Source: Sedimenticola sp. (GTDB lineage Bacteria; Pseudomonadota; Gammaproteobacteria; Chromatiales; Chromatiaceae). Taken from it: a stretch of 64,000 bases of DNA. The stretch spans positions 1 through 64,000 of the forward strand of contig JALXAM010000036.1 in assembly GCA_026992075.1 (NCBI GenBank). The letters are read 5' to 3'. The notes beneath the pieces are model-generated. The model worked only from the letters and a program-made list of their open reading frames with translations. It searched no databases and was not told the DNA's origin. The translations under genes were made by a program, and so were the position numbers. This document shows, one piece after another, positions 22,405 to 32,289 of the stretch. Each line of letters begins with the position of its first letter. Position 1 is the stretch's first letter.

Positions 22405-24123
22405 TCAGTCCTTGGTGATCCGGTTGATCTCCTCCAGGCTGGTGATGCCTGCCTTCACCTTTTTCAGCCCGGCGGCGCGCAGATCGTAATAATAGCCCTC
22501 CTTCAAGGCCAATTCTTTGAGCTGTATGGCATTTCCCTCCTCCATGATGAGCTGGCCGATGGCCTCGGTCACCGGCAGGATTTCGAACACCCCCACCCGG
22601 CCCTTGTAGCCGTTGGTGCACTTGTCGCAGCCCACCGCCTTATAAATAGTGAGTCCCTCGGCCACCTCCGCCTCGGTGAACCCCTCCTCCAGCAGGGCGG
22701 TGCGGGGCAATTCCTCGGGGGTCTTGCAGTGCTCGCAGAGTCTCCGTGCCAGCCGCTGAGCCATGATCAGATTCACCGAGGAGGCGATGTTGTAAGGGGG
22801 AATGCCCATGTTGGCCAGGCGGGTGAGGGTCTGGGGGGCATCGTTGGTGTGCAGGGTGCTGAGCACCAGGTGGCCGGTCTGGGCCGCCTTGACGGCGATT
22901 TCCCCGGTCTCCAGGTCGCGGATCTCCCCCACCATGATGATGTCCGGATCCTGACGCAGGAAGGCACGTAGCGCCTCGGCGAAATCCAGCCCGGTGGCTG
23001 TGTTGATGTTCACCTGGTTGATTCCCTCCACCTGGATCTCCACTGGATCCTCCGCGGTGGAGATGTTGATTTCCGGCTTGTTCAGGATGTTCAGGGCGGT
23101 GTAGAGGGACACTGTCTTACCACTCCCCGTGGGACCGGTGACCAGGATCATTCCATAGGGGCGGTGAATGGCCTTGAGAAACAATTCCTTTTGATCCTCT
23201 TCGAAGCCCAGCGCGTCAATGCCTACCTGGGCGGCGCTGGAGTCCAGGATCCGGAGCACCACCTTTTCTCCGTAGACCGTGGGGCAGGTGTTCACCCGGA
23301 AGTCGATGGCCTGGTTCTTGGAGATCTTGAGCTTGATGCGGCCGTCTTGGGGCACCCGGCGTTCCGCGATATTGAGACGGGCCATCACCTTGAGACGAGA
23401 GGAGAGGCGGTGGGCGATGTTCACCGGCGGTGATGCTTTCTCATAGAGCATGCCATCCTGGCGAAACCGGATGCGGTAGCTTTTTTCGTAGGGTTCAAAA
23501 TGGATGTCGGAGGCGCCGCTGTTGATGGCGTCGAGGAGGATCTTGTTGACGTAACGTACAACCGGCGCCTCGTCCACCTCCAGGTTGTCGCCCTCATTGC
23601 CCTGCTCCTCCTCACCCAGATCGAAATCGATGTTCTCCAGGTTTTCTTCCAGGGCCATGCCCAAGGCGGTTTCCTGCGCCTGCACTACCTCATTCAGCAC
23701 GCGGGAGAGCTTGTCCGCCTCTACCAGGACGATTTCCAGTGACAATCCGGTATGAAACTGTAGCTCCTTGATGCCTTCTTGGTTGGTAGGGTCGGCCGTA
23801 GCCAGGAAGAGCCGCTTGCCACGCTGGAATATGGGCAGCATCTGATGTTTCTCCACCAGCTCTCCATCCACCAGGCCCTTAGGGAAACTGTCCTTGGGCA
23901 GGGCATCGAGATCCAACAGCGGCAGCCCGAATTCCTGGTGCGCGAGAACGGCGATTTTCCGGGGCTCCAGGTGACCTTTTTCAACCAGGAACTGCACCAG
24001 CGGCTGTCCGGCTTTTCTGGCGTCCTTCACGGTCTGTTTCGCCATTTCCGGCGTGAGCAACCCGCTGTTGACCAGGAAACGCGCCAGCCCTTTCAGTTCA
24101 TTGGCTTGCGTGGCTTCAGCCAT
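22405..24123 (-). CDS. pilB: PilB, type IV pilus extension ATPase
   Basis: PilB is the hexameric cytoplasmic ATPase that drives pilus assembly. The 572-residue product has the MshEN-like N-terminal domain, the RF(Q) linker and Walker A in LVTGPTGSGKTVSLYTALN. It also has the Asp box and Walker B (RAFLRQDPDIIMVGEIRDLETGEIA, with the catalytic glutamate), the His box (LVLSTLHTNDAPQTLTRL), and a tetracysteine zinc site (CEHC and CDKC). The C-terminus matches family length. Its start lies 399 bases from the divergent pilA, with the promoter region between them. Confidence 0.96.
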   Translation of the reverse strand: MAEATQANELKGLARFLVNSGLLTPEMAKQTVKDARKAGQPLVQFLVEKGHLEPRKIAVLAHQEFGLPLLDLDALPKDSFPKGLVDGELVEKHQMLPIFQRGKRLFLATADPTNQEGIKELQFHTGLSLEIVLVEADKLSRVLNEVVQAQETALGMALEENLENIDFDLGEEEQGNEGDNLEVDEAPVVRYVNKILLDAINSGASDIHFEPYEKSYRIRFRQDGMLYEKASPPVNIAHRLSSRLKVMARLNIAERRVPQDGRIKLKISKNQAIDFRVNTCPTVYGEKVVLRILDSSAAQVGIDALGFEEDQKELFLKAIHRPYGMILVTGPTGSGKTVSLYTALNILNKPEINISTAEDPVEIQVEGINQVNINTATGLDFAEALRAFLRQDPDIIMVGEIRDLETGEIAVKAAQTGHLVLSTLHTNDAPQTLTRLANMGIPPYNIASSVNLIMAQRLARRLCEHCKTPEELPRTALLEEGFTEAEVAEGLTIYKAVGCDKCTNGYKGRVGVFEILPVTEAIGQLIMEEGNAIQLKELALKEGYYYDLRAAGLKKVKAGITSLEEINRITKD

Positions 24124-24522
24124 GTGACGGAGTCCTCATCAATGATGGTGTTCTATTAGCGCTGCCGGAAGCAACCTCCCTGCATTTTGGTGGCTGACAA
24201 TCCGTTTGTCCACGTGGGTGGAAAGGATTTTTGTTGACCTGTTTCCCGCTTTGAGGGGTTCGGGGACGAAGTTTTGTCGCTGGGATCGGCAGCAGCGCTT
24301 GAAGTGTCATCTGGTGACAAAATTGGGCAATCTGAGCGAGGGTGAGCAAGTGGCATGGGGCACGAGGTGATGACTCAATCCATTGATGGGTCGGTAAAAA
24401 AATACTTTTGCTGGGTTTGGCACAGGAACTGCATGTGGCGAAGTGTCCTTACTTCAAAGCACTAAGGAAAGGGCAAGACCAATTCCATATTTCCTCTTCA
24501 TGATCACTCAGGAGATATTGTC
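24124..24522. other. pilB-pilA divergent intergenic region
   Basis: About 400 AT-richer bases without a credible gene. It holds the leader of pilB on the minus strand and, on the plus strand, the sigma-54 promoter of pilA at 24418-24433 preceded by an A-rich tract. PilR sites are expected between about 24300 and 24410 but none could be assigned by eye. A short minus-strand open frame here has no recognisable motif and is treated as chance. Confidence 0.6.
24418..24433 (+). promoter_or_regulatory. Sigma-54 (RpoN) promoter of pilA
   Basis: TGGCACAGGAACTGCA matches the -24/-12 consensus TGGCAC-N5-TTGCA with one mismatch and has the obligatory GG-N10-GC spacing. It lies 90 bases upstream of the pilA start, facing it. 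RpoN/PilR control of the major pilin is well established in related bacteria. Confidence 0.85.
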
Positions 24523-24954
24523 ATGAAAAAACAGTCGGGTTTCACTCTAATCGAACTGATGATCGTGGTTGCCATCATCGGCATCCTCGCGGCCATCGCC
24601 ATTCCCGCTTACCAGGATTACACCATTCGTTCACAAGTATCTGAAGGTCTGAACCTTGCGGCCGGTGCCAAGACGGCAATGGCGGAGTTTTACAACAATA
24701 AAGGCAGCTTTCCCAGTGCGAATGCTTCTGCTGGCCTCGCTACAGCAGCCAGCATCTCTGGTAAGTATGTCACCAGTGTTGACGTTAGTGCTACAACGGG
24801 GCAAATCCAAATAACCTACGGCAATCAGGCAAATTCCAAGATCAACGGTGACACCCTTCTCCTTTCGGCCATCACCAGTAGCGGTGGCAGTGTGGAGTGG
24901 ACCTGTAAAGTGGGTTCTATCGATCCGAAATATGTGCCTACCAACTGTCGCTAA
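24523..24954 (+). CDS. pilA: PilA, major type IV pilin
   Basis: A 143-residue class IVa prepilin. The short leader MKKQSG is followed by [20 protein letters not shown], so PilD cleaves between residues 6 and 7 and the mature glutamate-5 is present. The globular part ends with a disulfide pair in VEWTCKVGS and PTNCR (D-region). A strong ribosome site (AGGAGAT) precedes the ATG. The sigma-54 promoter upstream and the terminator directly downstream make it a well-expressed single-gene unit. It is closely similar to the next gene, suggesting tandem duplication. Confidence 0.97.
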   Translation: MKKQSGFTLIELMIVVAIIGILAAIAIPAYQDYTIRSQVSEGLNLAAGAKTAMAEFYNNKGSFPSANASAGLATAASISGKYVTSVDVSATTGQIQITYGNQANSKINGDTLLLSAITSSGGSVEWTCKVGSIDPKYVPTNCR

Positions 24955-24965
24955 AATCACGCATG

Positions 24966-24992
24966 GGGAGGCCTAATGGCCTCCCTCTTTTT
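24966..24992 (+). terminator. Intrinsic terminator after pilA
   Basis: Perfect eight-base stem GGGAGGCC / GGCCTCCC with loop TAAT, followed by TCTTTTT. It separates the two pilin genes. Confidence 0.9.
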
Positions 24993-25020
24993 GTCTGCGG
25001 ATTGGCCAATTTTATATAAT
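24991..25020 (+). promoter_or_regulatory. Candidate sigma-70 promoter of the second pilin
   Basis: TTGTCT-N18-TATAAT, with a consensus -10 box. It overlaps the T-run of the preceding terminator. The -10 box ends only seven bases before ATG 25028, implying an almost leaderless transcript. Confidence 0.5.
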
Positions 25021-25027
25021 GCATCCG

Positions 25028-25456
<429 letters not shown>

Positions 25457-25491
25457 GATGAGCGGCCGGCACCAGAGTTCATGAGCCCTCC

Positions 25492-27435
25492 ATGAGTCGC
25501 ATCGACCCTCTTTCCGCGCCGGTGCAATGGGGCCTGCTGGCGCTGGTCATGGTGGTCACTACGCTTGCGTACCTTCCGGGTCTTTCGGGCGGTTTCGTTT
25601 TCGACGACTTCACCAACATACTGGACTATCCCCCGTTTCGGCAAATTCCGAGCAGTTTGGCTGGATGGTGGGAGCTGGCAACCTCCATGCAGGCCGGGCC
25701 CACCCGGCGGCCGCTTTCGATGCTTGGCTTCGGCCTCCAGGTGGCTTCGACCGGCTTCGATCCTTTTCCTTTCAAGGCGGTGAATCTTGCCATTCACCTC
25801 GCCAACGGTCTGCTTCTGTTCCTGCTCCTGCACAGACTGGTCCGGCGGCTGATGAACGATGGGCGTGTCTCCCCGGTTGGAGGGGCGGGGGGCGTGGCGC
25901 TGGCCGTAACGGCCGCCTGGCTGCTCTCCCCGGTCAATCTGACCGCGGTGCTGTATGTGGTCCAGCGGATGGAGAGCCTGGCATTCCTTTTCACGCTGCT
26001 GGGATTGCTCGGTTACTTGTGGGGCAGGGAACGTATGCTCGATGGCCATTCCGGCGGTTTGGCGCTCTGCTGGACAAGTCTGCTGTCGGCAACCATCCTG
26101 GGTTCGCTGTTCAAGGAAAGCGCGGTGCTCACGCCGCTCTATGCATTGATCATGGAATGGATCCTCTATGGTTTCAGGAATGCACAGGGTTACAGAGACA
26201 AGAGGATCCTGTTGTTGTTCGGGCTGGTGCTTCTGGCGCCATTCCTGCTGGGAGCGGCCTGGTGGTTGCCGAAGTTCCTGGCGGGCTACGAATCCCGTGA
26301 TTTTACACTGGAAGAACGCCTGCTCACCGAGGCCCGGGTGATCTGGACTTATGTGGGCTGGATTCTGTTTCCCCGCCTTGAGGCGCTCGGCCTCTACCAC
26401 GACGATTTCCCCCTTTCCACTGGCATCCTGGCCCCCTGGACCACCTTGCTTTCGATCCTGGGACTCATGGCCATCTCCCTGTTGGCGGTGGTGACCCGGC
26501 GTGCTTTTCCGCTGGTCTCGCTTGGGATACTGCTGTTCCTCGCTGCCCACCTGCTCACGGGTACGATGGTCCCCTTGGAACTGGTTTACGAGCACCGTAA
26601 CTACCCGGCTTCGGCGGGCCTGTGGATCTCGGTTATGGCGCTGGTTCTGCACAAAAAATGGCCTATGCGGGAAATCCGCGCCCTCTTCGTTGCCTGCCTG
26701 GTGGTCTTGGGGGGGGTGTTGACAGCTATACGGGCCGCCACTTGGGGTAATCCCTTGTTGCTTGCAATGACCGCGGCCAGCCAGCACCCCCGTTCCATGA
26801 GAGCCAACTATGATCTTGCCTACACGCTGTTGTTGATTGCGGAAGGGCCGGACGATCCCCGCTTTCATCTGGCACTCTCTTCATTGAAGACAGCCTCCCG
26901 GCTACCGGGGGCCGGCCTGCTTCCCGCTCATGCGGCCATCTGGGTGCTCTCAAAACATGGGGATCTCCGGGTCGAGGAATGGTGGGTGGAGTTCGAAGAA
27001 AGGGTGAAGAGACGCCGCTCAGCCGCGGATCGGAACGTGCTGCGTAAGATGCTCTCCTGCGTTACCGACAAGGGGTGCGTGATAGATGGCGGGCGTTTTG
27101 GAAAGGTGCTGCTGGCTGCTTACCGGAGCCATTCCGGCGATGCGTTGATCACCACCTATTATGCGGATTATGCGGTCAACTATCTGCACGACTATTCGCT
27201 GGGTTTGCGGCTGATGCAGGAAGCGGTAGCCATTTCTCCACGGGACCGCGATCTGTGGGCAAACCTGGTGGCACTCCAGATCTCGCTCGGACACAAGAGC
27301 GAGGCCGCCTACGGTCTGGAGCGGCTGTGGGAGCTGGGGCGTCATCTCCCCGCCTGGCAAAGGCGGGTCGGCCTTCTCGAGCGTTACGCCAAGGTATTCG
27401 GCGAGTATTGGCAGAATCCCTACGCGAGGCTATGA
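25492..27435 (+). CDS. GT-C-type membrane glycosyltransferase candidate (TMTC/TfpW-like), first of two
   Basis: A 647-residue polytopic protein with about ten to eleven membrane spans and a helical, TPR-like C-terminal part (from about residue 420). The first outer loop carries GGFVFDDFTNILDYP, an acidic pair as in GT-C lipid-linked-sugar transferases. FKESAVLTPLYALIMEW and LVYEHRNYPASAG resemble the KE and E-R-Y motifs of TMTC O-mannosyltransferases. Similar proteins next to pilA (TfpW in Pseudomonas) attach sugars to pilins, so a pilin is the likely acceptor; that is inference. The stop overlaps the start of the second copy by ATGA, so the two are translated together. Confidence 0.65.
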   Translation: MSRIDPLSAPVQWGLLALVMVVTTLAYLPGLSGGFVFDDFTNILDYPPFRQIPSSLAGWWELATSMQAGPTRRPLSMLGFGLQVASTGFDPFPFKAVNLAIHLANGLLLFLLLHRLVRRLMNDGRVSPVGGAGGVALAVTAAWLLSPVNLTAVLYVVQRMESLAFLFTLLGLLGYLWGRERMLDGHSGGLALCWTSLLSATILGSLFKESAVLTPLYALIMEWILYGFRNAQGYRDKRILLLFGLVLLAPFLLGAAWWLPKFLAGYESRDFTLEERLLTEARVIWTYVGWILFPRLEALGLYHDDFPLSTGILAPWTTLLSILGLMAISLLAVVTRRAFPLVSLGILLFLAAHLLTGTMVPLELVYEHRNYPASAGLWISVMALVLHKKWPMREIRALFVACLVVLGGVLTAIRAATWGNPLLLAMTAASQHPRSMRANYDLAYTLLLIAEGPDDPRFHLALSSLKTASRLPGAGLLPAHAAIWVLSKHGDLRVEEWWVEFEERVKRRRSAADRNVLRKMLSCVTDKGCVIDGGRFGKVLLAAYRSHSGDALITTYYADYAVNYLHDYSLGLRLMQEAVAISPRDRDLWANLVALQISLGHKSEAAYGLERLWELGRHLPAWQRRVGLLERYAKVFGEYWQNPYARL

Positions 27436-29441
27436 AGAACCAGGACCTGCTTCACAAGGCAAAACTGGTGGCGCCATTCGTCGGCTTGCTCGTATTGTGC
27501 TGGCTCGTCTATCAGCCGGGACTCACCGGTACTTTTCTCTTCGATGACTGGAAAAACCTGGAGCTGATCGGCCAGCTCGGCACCATCGACACGTTTCACG
27601 ACCTGGTGACCTATTTGCTTTCCGGCTTCGCCTCTCCACTGGGCAGGCCCGTTGCCATGGCATCGTTCCTGATAGACGCTCGGGACTGGCCGGCAGATCC
27701 GGCGACGTTCAAGGCCACCAATGTTGCAATCCACTTGATCAACGGGGTCCTGCTGTTTGCCGTGAGCAGGCTGCTGTTGCGCTTTCGGGGCCTGGAGCGC
27801 ATCCGGGCCACGCAGGCAGCGGTCCTGGCTGCCGGCCTGTGGCTGCTTCATCCCCTGTGGGTGTCCACGGTTCTCTATCCCGTTCAACGGATGGCCATGC
27901 TGGCGGCGGCTTTCGTTCTGCTGGCGCTGTACTGCTACCTGAAAGGCCGGGTTGCACTGGAAAAAAAACGGGAAACTTCGGCCGGGATGTGGTTGTGGTT
28001 GGGAATGGGAACAGCCGGCATGCTTGGCGTGATGTCCAAGGAAAATGCAGCCCTGCTGCCGTTTTTCGTCGTCATCCTGGATCATACCGTGCTGCATGCT
28101 CATCCTTGGCAGGAGAATGTACGCTGGGCGAAATGGTGGCGGTGGCTGTACGTGCGTCTGCCCATCGTGCTGCTGTTGCTGTATCTGGGCAGTTATCTTC
28201 CGGCACTGTTTCAGGGAGAGCAGACGAGAGGTGGTTACACCGTTATGGAGCGTCTGCTCACCGAGGGGCGTGTGATGATGGAATATCTGTGGCGGCTCCT
28301 TGTTCCCAAGCCATACACCACAGGTCTGTTCAATGACAATATCGATATATCCCGCACAATGTTCCAACCGGCATCCACCGCTTGGAGTTGGCTTGCATTG
28401 CTGTTCTTGGCCTCTATTGGATACCGCCTGCGACAAGATGCGCCACTGGCTTCCCTGGGTATCGGCTTTTTTTGGGTTGGGCACCTGCTGGAATCTTCGA
28501 TAATTCCCTTGGAAGTCAGTTTCGAGCATAGGAACTATCTGCCCGCAGCATTCCTGTTTCTATATCCCTCCAGGAAGCTGGTGGCTGCGGCAAACTGGCG
28601 CATGGCCAAGGTTGCCGTCATCGGGATCGTTGCTGTGTACGCGGCCGTAACCCTGCAAAGAGCCAGCCTTTGGGGGACTCCGTTTCTCCAGGCCTTCACC
28701 TGGTCACAGGAGGCGCCGGGATCGGCCCGAGCCCAGGTTTTGCTCTCCAGCCGGTGGCTGGAGACGGGCAATCTTGATGCGGCAAAAAAAATATTGACCA
28801 GGGCCGTTGCTGCACACCCACGTAATCCGGCCGTGGTGGTTTCGCTCCTGAAGTTGGAGTGCAGGGGGGCCGGCGTTGCCACGGCGCTCAGGAAGAAGAT
28901 AAATGACCTGTTTTCCGAGCCGCCATCCACCGATCCGGTCACCCGCTACCAGCTGGAGCAGGCCCTCCGAGCTGGTATGGATGGGAATTGCAAAGGGGTG
29001 GACCGTAAGGCCGTGCTGAAATGGATCGATTCAGGGTTGCAGTCGCCGGCTGCCGGCGACAGGTCATGGCGCCGCATGTTATTGGTCCAGCGGGGCAGAC
29101 TGGCGCTCCAAGAGGGGGATGTTGGAAAGGCGTACAACGATTTTTCAAAAGTGGTGAGTCTGGATGCGGACGAGGAGGGAATACTCAATTTGGCCGCAAG
29201 GCTCGCAAGCCATGGTGGAGAATCAGAAGCTCTTCGCTTGCTGGACAATGAACGATTCGGAAAAGAAAAAATCCACTTGAACTCGCTGAGGAACATAAGA
29301 AGGCTTTGGTTGCGGTGGAATGGATACTATGAGAACGAGCGAAAGGTGCTGCGAAAAATCATTTTCAAGGAATTGCGGAAGAAGGGATTTTCCATTGGGA
29401 AAGGTGAAGGGGATCAGTTGGAACAGCAAAAGGGGGGATAA
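27432..29441 (+). CDS. GT-C-type membrane glycosyltransferase candidate (TMTC/TfpW-like), second of two
   Basis: A 669-residue paralogue of the previous gene with the same plan: an outer-loop acidic pair in GTFLFDDWKNLELIG, SKENAALLPFFVVILDH, SFEHRNYLPAAFLFLYP, and a long C-terminal helical repeat region with TPR-like spacing (for example ARAQVLLSSRWLETGNLDAAKK). The two differ strongly in the loops, so they may use different donors or acceptors (one per pilin is an attractive idea). ATG 27432 overlaps the upstream stop by four bases; an in-frame extension inside the first gene is not real. Confidence 0.65.
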   Translation: MKNQDLLHKAKLVAPFVGLLVLCWLVYQPGLTGTFLFDDWKNLELIGQLGTIDTFHDLVTYLLSGFASPLGRPVAMASFLIDARDWPADPATFKATNVAIHLINGVLLFAVSRLLLRFRGLERIRATQAAVLAAGLWLLHPLWVSTVLYPVQRMAMLAAAFVLLALYCYLKGRVALEKKRETSAGMWLWLGMGTAGMLGVMSKENAALLPFFVVILDHTVLHAHPWQENVRWAKWWRWLYVRLPIVLLLLYLGSYLPALFQGEQTRGGYTVMERLLTEGRVMMEYLWRLLVPKPYTTGLFNDNIDISRTMFQPASTAWSWLALLFLASIGYRLRQDAPLASLGIGFFWVGHLLESSIIPLEVSFEHRNYLPAAFLFLYPSRKLVAAANWRMAKVAVIGIVAVYAAVTLQRASLWGTPFLQAFTWSQEAPGSARAQVLLSSRWLETGNLDAAKKILTRAVAAHPRNPAVVVSLLKLECRGAGVATALRKKINDLFSEPPSTDPVTRYQLEQALRAGMDGNCKGVDRKAVLKWIDSGLQSPAAGDRSWRRMLLVQRGRLALQEGDVGKAYNDFSKVVSLDADEEGILNLAARLASHGGESEALRLLDNERFGKEKIHLNSLRNIRRLWLRWNGYYENERKVLRKIIFKELRKKGFSIGKGEGDQLEQQKGG

Positions 29442-29487
29442 AAATTTTTTGGCCGGTTCTTTTCCGCCAATGCCCGGGTAACAGGCA

Positions 29488-30678
29488 GTGAGCACTTTTT
29501 CTGGAGATAAGGCGCCGTCACGGTGCTTGATTTTGACAAGAAATTACCCTCCGCTCGTTGGCGGAATGGAAAGGCTGTTGTGGCATCTCTCCCGGGAACT
29601 TGCGGAAAGGGTAGAAGTTCGCCTAGTTGCGCCCAGGGGAAGCAAGGGCCATGCGCCACCCGCCGTCGCTGTGCGCGAGATTCCCTTGGTGCCGCTGTGG
29701 CGGTTTCTGGCGTCGGCGTTATTGAAGGGCCTGAGCGAAAGAAGAGGCTGGAAGCCGCATATAGTATTCGCCGGGAGCGGTTTGGTTGCGCCCATGGCCT
29801 GGCTGTCGGCGCGTGCCAGCGGTGCCCGTGCGGCAGTCTATCTGCATGGACTGGACGTGATAGTGGATCATCCCTTATATCAGTTGTTGTGGCTGCCGTT
29901 CTTCCGGCGCATGGACCAGGTGGTGGTCAACAGCAGTGCCACCCGCGGGCTGGCCGAGGGGATCGGCATCCCTTCCGAGCGGATTTCCATCGTTCCGCCC
30001 GGCGTGGTGCTGTCTGGACCGATTGGTGAGGCGGAGCGTCAAAGGATCCGGCAAGAGTTTCGCCGCGTGCATGGTGTCGGGGAAGGGCCCATGCTGCTAT
30101 CGGTGGGTCGGCTGACTCCTCGCAAGGGACTGCTGGAGTTTGTGCGTGACGTGTTGCCCCGAATTGTCAGGGTGCGGCCCGATGTCAAGCTGGTGATCAT
30201 TGGCGCCCCACCAGGCCAAGCTTTGGCAGCCCGGTCGCTCACTCCCGAGCGGATCCGTGAGGCGGCGCGCGAGGCCGGGATAGGGGGACAGCTGCATTTT
30301 CTCGGAGAGGTCAGCGACCAGGTGCTGGATTCCGCCTATCGGGCGGCCGATCTCCATGTATTCCCGGTGCGGGAGATCCCCGGTGATCCGGAAGGGTTTG
30401 GCATGGTGGCGGTGGAGGCCGCGGCGCACGGCTTGCCGACCGTGGCCTATGCGACCGGCGGGGTGGTGGATGCGGTGGCGGACGGCATCTCGGGGCGCCT
30501 GGTCACGCCGGGAGATTGTGAAGGGTTCGCTGCTGCAACGCTCGAGTTCTTGACTCGTCCTTTGCCTGCTGGGCCCATGCTGGATTTTGCGGCAGGATTC
30601 TCCTGGCATAAAGTTGGAGAAAGGTTTGCTGCGATCCTGGGGCTGAAAGTGACAGAAAGCGCGAGTGGTGCCCGGTAA
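29488..30678 (+). CDS. Glycosyltransferase family 4 (GT-B)
   Basis: A 396-residue retaining GT-B enzyme, probably cytoplasmic and acting on a lipid-linked glycan. Motifs: the N-terminal RNYPPLVGGMERLLWHLSRE, the hinge region SVGRLTPRKGLLEFVRDVLP, and the donor-site EGFGMVAVEAAAHGLPTVAYATGG (EX7E type). The start is GTG 29488. It follows the two GT-C genes after 46 bases on the same strand and fits a glycan-building operon. Sugar specificity cannot be read from the sequence. Confidence 0.9.
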   Translation: MSTFSGDKAPSRCLILTRNYPPLVGGMERLLWHLSRELAERVEVRLVAPRGSKGHAPPAVAVREIPLVPLWRFLASALLKGLSERRGWKPHIVFAGSGLVAPMAWLSARASGARAAVYLHGLDVIVDHPLYQLLWLPFFRRMDQVVVNSSATRGLAEGIGIPSERISIVPPGVVLSGPIGEAERQRIRQEFRRVHGVGEGPMLLSVGRLTPRKGLLEFVRDVLPRIVRVRPDVKLVIIGAPPGQALAARSLTPERIREAAREAGIGGQLHFLGEVSDQVLDSAYRAADLHVFPVREIPGDPEGFGMVAVEAAAHGLPTVAYATGGVVDAVADGISGRLVTPGDCEGFAAATLEFLTRPLPAGPMLDFAAGFSWHKVGERFAAILGLKVTESASGAR

Positions 30679-31018
30679 TCGGGTCAACAAACGGGAGGCT
30701 ATTGTCTCACGACCTGCATCGAACCAGCCGGCCATGGTCGGGGAATACCTGACCGGCAGAAGGGAAGGGGAGCCGCCACAAATATCTTCCCTAGTCTGCG
30801 TAATCATCTGCTGGTGATGGGGGGTCACAGCCAAGTTGATCATTGCCACTATGTAGGGGAGGATCAGCAGCTTGAAGTGCACGTCAAAGGCTCAGTGCGT
30901 CTCGACTGTCTCGAAATGGATGTTGTCCAGGACGATTTCCACGTAGATGCGGAATGGAAGCGAATGCAAAGCGCCTGATTCTGCCACCGGACTGATTTGG
31001 AATACCATTCCCGGCCAC
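30679..31018. other. Gap without a confident gene
   Basis: About 340 bases between two GT4 genes. The frame of the upstream gene stays open for 99 codons after its TAA (30679-30978) before a TGA, but it has no good start or family motif. No promoter, hairpin or RNA gene was recognised. It could be a decayed gene end. Confidence 0.4.
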
Positions 31019-32080
31019 ATGACTTCCGCCGAGCATTCTCCCGCTGTCTGGTTTCCCGCCGTGCGGGCGGGTAGTGGCACCGATGCATTCACCGAGCGGC
31101 TGGCGAAGGGGCTGAGCGCGCGAGGGATTCGTACAGAGATCACCTGGCTGCCGTTGCGTGCCGAGTATGCGCCCTGGACAGTGCCGGTGCCTGAGGTCCC
31201 TTCCTGGGCCAGTATAGTGCACGTGAACTCCTGGTTGCATCCACGTTTTTTGCCGACAGATCTGCCGGTTATCAGTACATTGCATTGCAGCGTGCATGAT
31301 TTGGCTCTGCGGCCATACAAGCGACCATCCCAACGGCTTTATCATGCCGGCTGGATCCGTCGCCTGGAGGTGGCCAACCTGTGCCGTGCGGATTACGTTG
31401 TCGCGGTGAGTCACTATACCGCGAAGGCGGCGCTGGAAGCGTTTGGGCCAAGAAAAATCGAGGTGATTCACAATGGCGTGGATACCAAACGATTTAGGCC
31501 CGTCGAGCGCGTCAATCCGAACCAGCCGTTCCGGCTGCTCTATGTGGGCAACTGGAGCCGGCGCAAAGGGGTCGATCTGCTTTCCGGTATTATGCAAAAG
31601 CTGGGTGAAGGCTTCGAGTTGCTCTACACCACTGATCGCGGGGGTGCACATGTGCATTATGCGCTTCCAGCCAATTGCCATGCCCTAGGGAGGCTTTCCG
31701 GGCGTGCTCTGGTTTCTGCTTATCAGCAGGCCGATGCATTGCTTTTCCCAAGTCGGCTGGAAGGGTTGCCACTCACCGTGTTGGAGGCTATGGCCTGTGG
31801 TATACCGGTGATCGCTGCGGAAACCTCCTCATTGCCGGAAGTGGTCGAGAATGGCTTGACCGGTTTATTGTGCCCTCCGGATGACATCGGCGCAATTTCT
31901 GATGCAGCGCGCCGACTGGCAGCGGATGTGAATCAATGGCGGAGCCTCCGGAAGGCGGCAAGGCAAGACGTCGAGGCTCGTTTCAACATGGAGATGATGA
32001 TTGATCGATACTTGGCTTTATATCGTCGCATGTCAGCTGAAGCCTCCCTGACATCTCGGGTACCCAAGGTGTCCGTTTAG
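31019..32080 (+). CDS. Glycosyltransferase family 4 (GT-B)
   Basis: A 353-residue GT-B enzyme. It has the N-terminal loop AVRAGSGTDAFTERLAKGLS, a middle ADYVVAVSHYTAKAALEAFG with IEVIHNGVDTKRFRPVE (typical GT4), LLYVGNWSRRKGVDLL and the donor site SRLEGLPLTVLEAMACGIPVIAAE. ATG 31019 is chosen because it fits the domain edge; an in-frame ATG at 30947 would add 24 unconvincing residues. No clear ribosome site is visible. Likely part of the same surface-glycan island as its neighbours. Confidence 0.88.
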   Translation: MTSAEHSPAVWFPAVRAGSGTDAFTERLAKGLSARGIRTEITWLPLRAEYAPWTVPVPEVPSWASIVHVNSWLHPRFLPTDLPVISTLHCSVHDLALRPYKRPSQRLYHAGWIRRLEVANLCRADYVVAVSHYTAKAALEAFGPRKIEVIHNGVDTKRFRPVERVNPNQPFRLLYVGNWSRRKGVDLLSGIMQKLGEGFELLYTTDRGGAHVHYALPANCHALGRLSGRALVSAYQQADALLFPSRLEGLPLTVLEAMACGIPVIAAETSSLPEVVENGLTGLLCPPDDIGAISDAARRLAADVNQWRSLRKAARQDVEARFNMEMMIDRYLALYRRMSAEASLTSRVPKVSV

Positions 32081-32148
32081 GAAAGCTCTGACAAATTCAT
32101 CTGTGGTTTTGCCAGGGCGTGTTGTGAGCGCGGTTTGCGGCTTGCTAC

Positions 32149-32176
32149 AAATCAATCCGTCTAAAACGATTGATTT
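32149..32176. repeat. AT-rich inverted repeat
   Basis: Perfect nine-base arms AAATCAATC and GATTGATTT around a ten-base loop, in the gap between the GT4 and GT2 genes. It may be a weak terminator or a protein-binding palindrome. Confidence 0.35.
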
Positions 32177-32289
32177 TGCTGGCACGTCCCTGTGCTGGGG
32201 GGTGGCTTGGTTGGCGGCAGCCTGCGGACGTAACTTGCTGCTACGTGATGAACCTCTCATGTAGGGAATGCAACGCCACACTTACGGAA

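Noticed and set aside
24156-24356. Minus-strand small ORFs in the pilB-pilA gap
   Set aside because: They lie in promoter DNA, lack ribosome sites and have no recognisable sequence features.
32178-32196. Sigma-54-like TGGCACGTCCCTGTGC upstream of the GT2 gene
   Set aside because: The distance between the GG and GC elements is 11, not 10, so it lacks the required spacing.
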